A DNA stretch of 64,000 nt from Arthrobacter sp. ov118 (lineage in GTDB: Bacteria; Actinomycetota; Actinomycetes; Actinomycetales; Micrococcaceae): the NCBI RefSeq assembly GCF_900116495.1, contig NZ_FPAY01000005.1, positions 208,915-272,914 on the forward strand, given 5' to 3'. The notes under the pieces are model-generated. The model saw nothing but the letters and a program-made list of their open reading frames with translations, was not told the DNA's origin and did no database searches. Each line of letters opens with the position of its first letter. Position 1 is the first letter of the stretch. Below, piece by piece: positions 28,142 to 35,177 of the stretch. A program made the translations under genes and the position numbers.

Positions 28142-28810
28142 GTGGCAAACCCGGCCGTAGCACTATCCAAAAACGCCTACGCCTACGAAGAACTGCGCCG
28201 CCAAATACTGACCGGGGATATTCCTCAGGGCTCGGTCCTCAACCAAGCACAGCTGGCACAGGAAATCGGGGTCAGCACCACCCCTTTGCGTGAAGCCCTC
28301 CGACGCCTCGCCGCGGAAGGACTCGTTCAGCTCGAATCGCACCGCGACGCCCGGGTTGCCTCGCTCACCGCAGACGAGGCACGAGACCTCTACGTCATCC
28401 GCGAAAACCTGGACCCCCTGGCAGCAGGCCTCGCGGCCGAGAGCAGAACACCCGCAGACATCGCCAATATCCAGGCTGCCCTGGAGCAACTGACACCCCT
28501 GCACGACGCGGCCGACCTCGGGGCAATGACCGTTCACCGCGAATTCCACCGTGCCATCTACAACGCATCGCACAACCCCCTCCTGATCGGCATCCTGGAA
28601 GGTCTGTGGGACAAAGCAGACCGCTACCGCCAGATCGGACTGCAAAGCCAGAAAGACTCCGAAAAAGACCGGATCCGCGTCCAGGAAGAACACATCCAAA
28701 TCGCCGACGCAGTCGTTGCTGGCGACGCCATCCGCGCCCGGGAAATCATGCACCGACACGTTGTAGGCAGCCTCGGCCGGAGAGCCATCTCGGTGCTAGC
28801 GACCAGATAG
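28142..28810 (+). CDS. GntR-family regulator, FadR/FCD subfamily
   Basis: A 222-residue regulator. The N-terminal winged HTH is VLNQAQLAQEIGVSTTPLRE with ALRRLAAEGLV. The C-terminal FCD domain carries the usual His metal-ligand positions (VHREFHRAIYNASHN, EEHIQIADAVVAGD, MHRHVVG). FCD domains often bind carboxylates such as citrate or malonate through the metal. GTG 28142 follows AAGGAG by 5 bases; an earlier TTG frame start at 28094 has no RBS. The four matching operators identify its probable regulon as the whole 15.8-28.8 kb cluster. Confidence 0.93.
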   Translation: MANPAVALSKNAYAYEELRRQILTGDIPQGSVLNQAQLAQEIGVSTTPLREALRRLAAEGLVQLESHRDARVASLTADEARDLYVIRENLDPLAAGLAAESRTPADIANIQAALEQLTPLHDAADLGAMTVHREFHRAIYNASHNPLLIGILEGLWDKADRYRQIGLQSQKDSEKDRIRVQEEHIQIADAVVAGDAIRAREIMHRHVVGSLGRRAISVLATR

Positions 28811-29115
28811 CTCGACTGCCAGCTGGACCTGGACACAGGAGGACCAGTGATGGATCGGCGGCGTGGTCCGATGGTTCGTGCTGAGCCGCATGTCGAAGGG
28901 CTTGATGATCTCGTCGGGGTGGACTCGGCCTTGCTATGTAGCCATGTACACACCTGCGCGACAGCCTCTGGAGGCCGTTCCCGCAGCACATCCTCATGCA
29001 CGAACCAATGTTTTCCGCCGGCTTGCAACGGTCGTGGAAATGGTGTCCCCGGCGGATATTTGGGACGAGATGGCGCGCACCACCTTGACTCCGATGAAAG
29101 GGCGGGGGAAGGAGC

Positions 29116-29690
29116 ATGAAAATCACAGGGCCACTTGATGACAACGAGATCCCCAAGTACCTGCACGCCCTGGGCATACCGGGCATGGCGGATATACATG
29201 TGCATTTCCTCCCGGAGCCGATGATGCGCAAGGTCTGGACGTACTTCGACGGTGCAGAGGAGAACTACGGGCGGCCGTGGCATCCAATATCGCACGGATG
29301 AGCAATCTCGGCCGGCACGATTACGCGACTTCGGGCTCAAAGCCATCCCGGCGTTGTCTTACGCGCACAAACCTGGCATGGCCCAGTGGCTCAATGACTG
29401 GAACTTGGACTTCTCCCGGCGCATTCCGGATGCTCTGCACTGCGCCACCCTCTACCCCGAACACGGTGTTGGTAGGTACGTGTGCGAGGCCATAGACGGC
29501 GGAGCTCAGCTGTTCAAAGTCCACGTCAAGGTCGGCGGGTTCGCGCCCGAGAGCCCGCTCCTTGACGAGGCGTGGGAAGCTCTCGAGAACTCGGCCATCC
29601 CGGTCGTGATCCAGCCGGGTCGGCCCCGCTGGCCGCGATCAAAGCGCATCTTGGCCTCCGGAGAGGGATCCTCTAACGGGCGGCAGGGTG
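29116..29690 (+). pseudogene. Broken amidohydrolase (Amidohydro_2 type)
   Basis: The first frame starts MKITGPLDDNEIP and contains GMADIHVHFLPEPMM, where HVH is the first metal-binding motif of amidohydrolases. It stops at 29301. Frame 2 then continues with TDEQSRPARLRDFGLKAIPA, LSYAHKPGMAQWLNDWN and ATLYPEHGV, so one extra base (or two missing) near 29280 broke the gene. The 3' end is lost where an IS21-like end begins at about 29685. Only about 190 of some 290 residues remain. ATG 29116 follows GGGGGAAGGAGC. Confidence 0.75.
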
Positions 29691-29735
29691 CCACTTAGCG
29701 CTGCGAAAACGACGCCACTTACCCCTGCAATTCAC
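29685..29735 (-). repeat. IS21-like terminal repeat, copy 3 (inverted)
   Basis: On the minus strand it reads AATTGCAGGGGTAAGTGGCG, then TCGCAGCGCTAAGTG, matching copy 1 at 5083 in the arrangement of sub-repeats. It truncates the amidohydrolase gene, so an element of this family inserted here and was later lost. Confidence 0.5.
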
Positions 29736-29811
29736 TGGAACCCTGGAATCGCGCGTACCCCGCCCGCAAAACTGTCCCGCTCAGCTCGGAGAATCGCGAC
29801 AGTTGCACCCG

Positions 29812-30060
29812 CGCATCATTGGCTGCGTCCGGGTCTGCACCAACGAACAGGACCTGGCAGCGAAAGGCCCTTAAGGGGCTGGGCGTCCCTCGAGGGCCTG
29901 ATCAATGGTGACCACGGCGTGACCGGCAGGAACAATGAACGGCCGGGACCGAACGAAGCCCTGGCGGCTGGCCGGGCCGGCGGCGCCCCGGTCGTCGCCA
30001 AGCCCGACCGGTTCGCCCGGCCCTACCCGATGCTCGAGAACATCATCGAGGGCATGACGA
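29812..30060 (+). pseudogene. Decayed serine recombinase (resolvase/invertase) N-terminal part
   Basis: Frame 1 from 29812 reads RIIGCVRVCTNEQDLAAKGP. This is the resolvase N-terminus with the catalytic Ser of VSTxEQ replaced by Cys. Frame 3 then gives LRGWASLEGLIN and DHGVTGRNNERPGPNEALAAG, and KPDRFARPYP in place of the usual KLDRLARS. At least one frameshift, changed catalytic residues and no C-terminal domain show that it is dead. Confidence 0.75.
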
Positions 30061-30213
30061 GAGTTCCCCAGGAGTTCCGGCGGCCGACCGGGACGATCAC
30101 GAGAAAGTCGCAGCAAGTCATGCAGTTCCCGGCGCTCCCGGCCATGAAGGAGTAGGCAGCAACACCGCTGTCCAAGTCAAGAGAAGGAGCCGCCAGACCG
30201 CAACGGCCACCAA

Positions 30214-30239
30214 CAAAAATGGGCCCCCGCAGGGCCCAT
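30214..30239 (-). terminator. Terminator on the minus strand, downstream of the tRNA remnant
   Basis: A perfect 8-bp stem (ATGGGCCC / GGGCCCAT) with a five-base loop. Read leftward it is followed by TTTTTG, a normal Rho-independent layout. It lies 54 bp beyond the tRNA 3' fragment, where a tRNA terminator would be expected. Confidence 0.75.
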
Positions 30240-30292
30240 AAAGGAGATTTGTACACATTCAGCGGCCACAAGCGCCTGAACAGGGAAAACAC

Positions 30293-30314
30293 GTGCCCGA
30301 GGTGGGACTCGAAC
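30293..30314 (-). other. 3' end fragment of a tRNA gene, probable attachment-site scar
   Basis: The minus strand reads GTTCGAGTCCCACCTCGGGC followed by AC. This is a canonical T-loop (TTCGAGT), T-stem strand (CCCAC), acceptor strand (CTCGGGC) and discriminator A. The acceptor strand would pair with GCCCGAG, as in many actinobacterial tRNA-Leu genes. The other T-stem strand and everything 5' of it are missing. Integrases of genomic islands commonly recombine at exactly such tRNA 3' ends. Confidence 0.65.
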
Positions 30315-30595
30315 TGCATTCCGGGCCTTGAAAACACTGGGAACGCGCGAAAACACGCGGAATCCGAAGTAGTCCGAGGACTGTACGAGGCAGTTCGAGA
30401 CGAAAAGCGTGGACAATGTCCACACCCTCCTTAGAGCCCAAATTCTCGAACTTGGTGGTCCTCTTCTGGGAGAATCCATAGCGGGCGAGGGTTGTCTTGA
30501 AAAGCTGTTGTTCTTCAAGACGCTAGGCTGCCGAACTAAGAAATGTGTTTGCTTCCGGCCTCGCACTAATCATCTCGGGCCGACGCCCTCTCACC

Positions 30596-30660
30596 TGTCT
30601 CATAACTAAGGATGAGTACCCGATTTTTGCTACGAAGTTATGAGACATAGTTACGAGAAT
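30596..30660. repeat. Recombination-site-like repeat B
   Basis: TGTCTCATAAC at 30596 is mirrored by GTTATGAGACA at about 30637-30647, then TAGTTACGAGAATC. The last 20 bases are the exact inverse of the start of site A at 15152. The spacing between arms matches site A. With site C it flanks the methyltransferase cassette. Confidence 0.55.
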
Positions 30661-30776
30661 CGCCCTTGCCATCGCGCGTCCAAGATTCGGTAGAGAATCT
30701 GCGGCTGTGGAGGGCAGACGTCTATTCGCTCGTTGAGGCGTCTCGTTCCCAAGGGTTTCGAGACAGTCGGGTGTGT

Positions 30777-30816
30777 AGCGTTTAGGGCACCTTCACCGGG
30801 CATTTTTGCGGGCGGG
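30777..30816 (-). repeat. Outer inverted repeat, right copy
   Basis: The reverse complement matches 13216-13255 over about 40 bp, 24 of them identical. It sits 117 bp to the right of site B, so the order of the repeats on the two sides of the cluster is mirrored. Confidence 0.6.
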
Positions 30817-30973
30817 GTATACGGGACACCTCAAACTCCACCCCTGTAAAACCGCACGTCAAAGCAGGGTTGTCGCGGTAAGGGACAGGCTTACGAACGC
30901 TGGTGGCTCGCTGTGATCGCTGAGCGGCGATGTTGGCCTCCGCGAGACGACAGGGTCGAGGTAGATAAGGTTC

Positions 30974-31222
30974 CTATTTGTATTGCCTTGAACCTTTCGG
31001 CCGCCGTCGCCACCAGGGTCGTTGACGCAACTCGGCCTGCGCGTGGGCGAGCAGGAGTTGAGTCTCGCGAAGAAGTTCTAGCGACGTCTCTTGAATTTCT
31101 CGCGACGCATCCGTCGCCGCCTCTGCCTTCTCTGCCGCACGGCGGGGCAGGAGAAATTCGATAAGAAGCGTTGCTGCGGTGCCGAGCAAGACGCCTGACA
31201 GCACCAGTAGGAATTGCGCCAT
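30974..31222 (-). CDS. Small single-pass membrane protein with coiled coil, unknown function
   Basis: An 82-residue protein: one membrane helix (AQFLLVLSGVLLGTAATLLI), then a heptad-like charged helix (AAEKAEAATDASREIQETSL, LRETQLLLAHAQAEL) and a basic tail. The frame is open far upstream and reads plausible protein for another 60-70 residues (VLLNDIGRVAVVQFSLRPKG). The true start may therefore be an upstream GTG near 31350. No clear RBS decides. It is divergent from the methyltransferase in the same cassette. Confidence 0.5.
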   Translation of the reverse strand: MAQFLLVLSGVLLGTAATLLIEFLLPRRAAEKAEAATDASREIQETSLELLRETQLLLAHAQAELRQRPWWRRRPKGSRQYK

Positions 31223-31546
31223 GGATCGCATCTCGGGAACGGTCCAGCGGACGACGAAGCCGTAAGCGATTGCGGGGAGGCGAGCTATCCGCTGATCCAG
31301 GTTGTCAGCCACCCACGGACCCTTGGGACGAAGGGAGAATTGCACGACCGCGACCCTTCCGATGTCGTTTAGGAGGACAGAGATCGTTTGCTGGTCAGGG
31401 GGGTCTGCGATGCCGTTCTGCGTCGAGTGGAGACCTCGTGAGGGCACAGGCCAGACCCTCCCTCCTGCCGGAGGAGGGCAGGTGACGGGGTGGTGGGAGC
31501 AAGCGCTTACTTGACGGCTCCCCGAAATCCGCTCAAGATTGCGTCC

Positions 31547-32398
31547 ATGGGCGACTCGCACGAGGAAATGCTTCGCCACTACGAGCCGGGCGGACTTCTG
31601 CCGCGAATCGTGGCGGGGTTGCAAGCTCTCGGCAAGGACCTGGACTCGGTCACGCACGAAGATCTCGCGCCGGCCGACGAGTTTCATTCCGCGGGACGTT
31701 CGGCCACGCGCGCATTGTTGGAGCTTGCAAAGATTCCGCCAGGATCGCGAGTGCTCGACGTGGGCAGCGGGTTGGGCGGCCCGGCGCGTTACCTCGCCGC
31801 AACTTTGGGTTGCGACGTGACAGGCATCGACCTCTCGCCTGAATTCTGCGGGGTGGCCAGCGCCCTTTCTCGGATGACGCGGTTGTCCGATCGCACCCGC
31901 TTTCAGGCGGGTGATGCCCTGGAGCTTCCGTTCGCCGCGTCCAGCTTCGACGTGGTGTGGACGATACAAATGCAGATGAACATCCGGGACAAGCGCCGCC
32001 TGTATTCCGGAATCGCCCGGGTACTCAGGCCGGGCGGGCTGTTCGTCTGCCAGGAAATCTGCGCGGGGAACGGTGAGCCGATCGAGCTTCCGGTCCCATG
32101 GGCGAGCCGCCCCAACCAGAGCCACCTGGCCGATGCGGAATCCCTCCGCGGGTTGATCCGCGGTGCAGGTCTCCTCGAGCGCACCTGGCGCGACATTACC
32201 GCCGACGTCGTGGCGGCGCGCAAGGCACAGCAGGCGAAGGCGCAAGCGTCGGGTGCGAGCGGCTCCAGCGCCCCTCCTCCGCTTGGAATGCATCTCGTGC
32301 TGGGAGAACAGGCAGCCGTCAAGATGAGTAACTCCGGGCGCAACATCGACGCCGGGCGCACGGTGTTCATCCAGGGCGTATTCGACAAGCCTGGCTAG
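31547..32398 (+). CDS. SAM-dependent class I methyltransferase
   Basis: A 283-residue protein with a Rossmann SAM-binding core: motif I VLDVGSGLGGPARYLA, the acidic residue in VTGIDLS, FQAGDALELPF and FDVVWTIQMQMNI. The post-core LYSGIARVLRPGGLFVCQEI resembles sarcosine/dimethylglycine or tocopherol-type small-molecule methyltransferases. The N-terminal HYEPGGLLPRIV fits that group. ATG 31547 is the first Met at the conserved start, although no good RBS precedes it. The gene lies alone between recombination-site-like repeats B and C. The substrate is unknown. Confidence 0.85.
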   Translation: MGDSHEEMLRHYEPGGLLPRIVAGLQALGKDLDSVTHEDLAPADEFHSAGRSATRALLELAKIPPGSRVLDVGSGLGGPARYLAATLGCDVTGIDLSPEFCGVASALSRMTRLSDRTRFQAGDALELPFAASSFDVVWTIQMQMNIRDKRRLYSGIARVLRPGGLFVCQEICAGNGEPIELPVPWASRPNQSHLADAESLRGLIRGAGLLERTWRDITADVVAARKAQQAKAQASGASGSSAPPPLGMHLVLGEQAAVKMSNSGRNIDAGRTVFIQGVFDKPG

Positions 32399-32562
32399 TG
32401 GTCCGATCCGATGATCCCGCTGGAAAACTCTGTCGAAAGCACGGGCGCGGCGAATCTCCATTGATCGTCCGGTCAAAGGGCACATTCGGTCACGACGACC
32501 GAAACTCGCCCGCTGAGGGATCCCCTTACGGACAGCAAGACCATGGCAGAAGCCGACTTGAT

Positions 32563-32607
32563 GTGTCTCGAAACCTGAGTGCCTCAAATCCCTAGGGTTA
32601 TGAGACG
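32563..32607. repeat. Recombination-site-like repeat C
   Basis: GTGTCTCGAAACCT and, 17 bp later, GGGTTATGAGACG. The arms match those of sites A and B with a shorter spacer. It lies 165 bp after the methyltransferase stop and just before the N-terminal truncation point of the TraG gene. Confidence 0.5.
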
Positions 32608-32657
32608 GGCAATAGTTGGGGAGCCAGGTTTCGGCGCGTCGCGTTGCAGGGGTGCTA

Positions 32658-34035
32658 ATGATTTCCTGCTTGACGCGTCTTCCTAAGGTGGTCTCCACCA
32701 GCCAGAAGTTCATTCAGTCCTGGGAAGACCTCAGCCTCGATATCTGGGGCCCCCGTACCGGTAAGTCGACCTCCCGGGTTATGCCCGCAATCCTGGACGC
32801 ACCCGGCGCCGTGGTCTCGACCTCGAACAAGCGTGACGTTGTGGACGGCACCCGTGGCGTCCGCGAACTCACGGCCCCGGTATGGGTGTTCGATCCGCAG
32901 AAGATCGCGCAGGAGGAAGCGCAGTGGTGGTGGAACCCGCTCTCCTATGTCACGGACGAAGAGAAGGCGTACAAGCTCACTCAGCACTTTTCTGTTGGAT
33001 CACGGGTCCCGGTTTCCAAGCCCGATGCCTACTTCGATCCGAAAGCCGAAGACATCCTCTCCTCGTACTTCCTCGCGGCCGCACTCGGTGGGCTGCCCAT
33101 TACGCAGGTCTACCTGTGGGTGACGGAGCAGGTGAACCGGGAACCAATCAACATACTGAAAGAGCATGACTACGAGCTGCCGTACAAGGGCCTGGAGTCC
33201 ACGCTGGAACTTGCCGACAAACAGCGCGACGGTATCTTCGGCACCGCCGAGAAGATGATCCAGTGCCTCAAGTCCAGGAACACGCTGCGCTGGGTCGCTC
33301 CGATGGGTGGGGCGACGGTGGCCACGAATCCCGCCGGCAGTTCAACCCTCACGTGTTCGCCGCCTCACAGGAGACGATCTACATCCTCTCCAAGGAAGGT
33401 GCCGGCTCCGCTTCCCCCCTCACCACAGCATTGACGGTGGCCATCGCGGAGGCGATGGAGGACCGGGCCGAACGCAGCGGCGGCCGCCTGCCCAAACCAG
33501 CACTGTTCGCCCTCGATGAGTTGGCCAACGTCGTCCGCTGGGCAGCCCTGCCGGACCAGTTCAGCCACTACGGCTCCAAAGGCCTGATCGTCATGGGCTC
33601 CTGCAGTCCTGGTCACAGGGCGTCGAACTGTGGGGCGAAGCGAACATGCGGAAAATCTGGTCGGCCGCCAACGTCAAGGTCTACGGCGGCGGCGTCGCCG
33701 AAGAAGGATTCCTCCGGGCACTCTCGGGCCTGATCGGGGGCTACAGGTACACCAACGTCTCCATCTCCTCGGGCAAGTCCGGCTCCAGCCGCTCCCGCCA
33801 GGAGGGGAAGGAACGCATCTTCGATGTCTCCAACCTCGCCGAACTCGACCGCGGCCGCGCCGTGGTCCTGGCTTCTGGTGCACCTGCCACACTGGTCCGG
33901 ACCATGCCCTGGTACACCGGTCGGCACAAGGAAGCCGTGGAGGTGTCCATCAAGAAGTACAGCCCCCGACGGGAGGAACCGGAGACCGGCCCGGTGCCCT
34001 CCCCTCCGGTCGCTAATCCTTGGGTCACCGGGTAA
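32658..34035 (+). pseudogene. TraG/VirD4-type coupling protein, truncated and twice frameshifted
   Basis: This would be the ATPase that brings DNA to a conjugation pore. The reading starts only at LDIWGPRTGKSTSRVMPA (Walker A), so the N-terminal membrane part is gone. Frame 3 runs to about 33330. Frame 2 then carries RRQFNPHVFAASQETIYILS and ALFALDELANV (Walker B). Frame 1 continues from about 33605 with LLQSWSQGVELWGEANMRKI to a normal stop at 34035. Both shifts are single missing bases, so the breaks could be sequencing errors, but the N-terminal loss is real. It precedes a DUF4913 gene, a usual neighbour. Confidence 0.8.
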
Positions 34036-34049
34036 GGAAGCAATCAGCC

Positions 34050-34487
34050 ATGGCAGATGATTTCAGATTGTTCGATACGGACACCCCCGCCCGCAACCCC
34101 GGCACAGGCGAGGACGGCAAGCCGGAGAAGGCACCGGAGCTCGTCTCCGGCACGGCCGAAGAATTCCTGCATGAGCAGCTGCTGCCGACATACGTCCGCA
34201 GCGTCACCGGAAAGACCGCGAAGTGGTGCATCGAGTGGTACTTCCACCCCGAAGCCGTCTCCCGCGTGGCGGCGCTCTGGCGTTCCTGGGAGCACCTGCG
34301 CCTCGATGCTGCCACCGGCATGAGCGTCTGGTGGCGGGACCACGCAGACCACCACATGCGGGTCCTGCTCGACCCGCACGGACCGTTCTATAACTGCGAC
34401 ATGAAAGAACATCGCGACCCCTACCATCTGGAACCAAAGAAAGCACCTGATGGCTGGTTCCGCGACGCACGGACGCCAACGTCTTAG
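34050..34487 (+). CDS. DUF4913 protein of a conjugative element
   Basis: A 145-residue soluble protein. The conserved DUF4913 core is WCIEWYFHPEAVSRVAALWR then MSVWWRDHADHHMRVLLDPH and GPFYNC. AAGGAAG precedes ATG 34050, 14 bp after the TraG stop. DUF4913 genes travel with actinobacterial TraG genes on integrative and plasmid elements. It appears intact even though its partner is broken. Function unknown. Confidence 0.85.
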   Translation: MADDFRLFDTDTPARNPGTGEDGKPEKAPELVSGTAEEFLHEQLLPTYVRSVTGKTAKWCIEWYFHPEAVSRVAALWRSWEHLRLDAATGMSVWWRDHADHHMRVLLDPHGPFYNCDMKEHRDPYHLEPKKAPDGWFRDARTPTS

Positions 34488-34501
34488 ACAACAATGCTCA
34501 C

Positions 34502-34534
34502 GAAGAGGGGGACCGCCAGGCGGTCCCCCTCTTC
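34502..34534 (+). terminator. Terminator after the DUF4913 gene
   Basis: A long near-perfect hairpin (GAAGAGGGGGACCGCC mirrored by GGCGGTCCCCCTCTTC) starts 15 bp after the stop codon. It marks the right end of the transfer-gene remnant. Confidence 0.8.
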
Positions 34535-34682
34535 CTTCCATGACCTATCTAAACGCCGCAAGATCCGCTCCGGAAAGGTGGCCTGACCTGGGCTGGGACT
34601 GAAGTCCGGCGACAGACCGGCCACGGTGTGGGTGGTGATGTTTTTGGGATTCAGAGTGCGAAACCACTACGGTTGCTGACCA

Positions 34683-35177
34683 ATGGTAGCTTTTGACGAA
34701 TCATCCGATCAGTCGCGGTCCGCGTCACCGCGTGGACCGGTCTTCGTCGATGCCTCAGGTCGGCGCCTGCGGCGGGTCAAGCTTATCGGCCTCGGGGCCC
34801 TCGGGCTCGTGGCGGGATATGTCATCCTCCTGCTGGTGGCATTCATTGGCGGCTCCAATGTCGCCGCACCTTTCCTCCCTCTGCCGGCCGCTCCGGCGGC
34901 CCGCGACCTTCCGTCATCCCCAGTGGCACCGGCCTCTCCCGCAACTAGGCCCCAAGCTAGCGAACCCCGATCGGCCGAGCCCGCAGCGCCAGCCGCCGTC
35001 CTGGCCCCGGTGGCTCCGGCTTCGGCCGTTCCGCTGGCACCGCCGATCGATACTGCCGCAAGGCAGCCTGCGGCACCCCTTGCCACTCCTGCGGCGAGCA
35101 CGGCGCCGACAGCGCCGGGCAAGAGCGGGACGGCGCCGGGCAAGACCACGCGGCCGTCAGCGCCGCCGCACCCGTGA
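34683..35177 (+). CDS. Membrane-anchored Pro/Ala-rich protein, partner of the deacetylase-glycosyltransferase
   Basis: A 164-residue protein with a short basic N-terminus, one membrane helix (about residues 37-59, IGLGALGLVAGYVILLLVAF) and about 100 residues of Pro, Ala, Ser and Thr. The tail is probably an extended wall-spanning segment. Its stop overlaps the GTG start of the next gene (GTGA), so the two are translated together. It may anchor or guide the polysaccharide machinery. No catalytic motif is visible. Confidence 0.75.
   Translation: MVAFDESSDQSRSASPRGPVFVDASGRRLRRVKLIGLGALGLVAGYVILLLVAFIGGSNVAAPFLPLPAAPAARDLPSSPVAPASPATRPQASEPRSAEPAAPAAVLAPVAPASAVPLAPPIDTAARQPAAPLATPAASTAPTAPGKSGTAPGKTTRPSAPPHP

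Noticed and set aside
28800..28935. Minus-strand frame reading VHPDEIIKPFDMRLSTNH-like sequence at the end of the GntR gene
   Set aside because: It has an internal stop just upstream and overlaps the regulator's 3' end. It could be gene debris, but evidence is too thin.
29812..30155. Long frame ending at 30155 as an intact gene
   Set aside because: Only the resolvase-like middle is meaningful. The frame is a chance join of shifted pieces with no RBS.
30631..30641. ACGAAGTTAT in site B resembles half of a loxP arm
   Set aside because: Only 10-11 bp match, there is no tyrosine recombinase nearby and no second arm with loxP spacing. The serine-recombinase dyad explains the site better.
30974..32713. 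A 579-residue open frame on the minus strand covering the methyltransferase gene
   Set aside because: Its upstream 400 residues are antisense to a clear SAM methyltransferase and have the low-hydrophobicity, Arg/His-rich look of a shadow. Only the last 80-150 residues look real.
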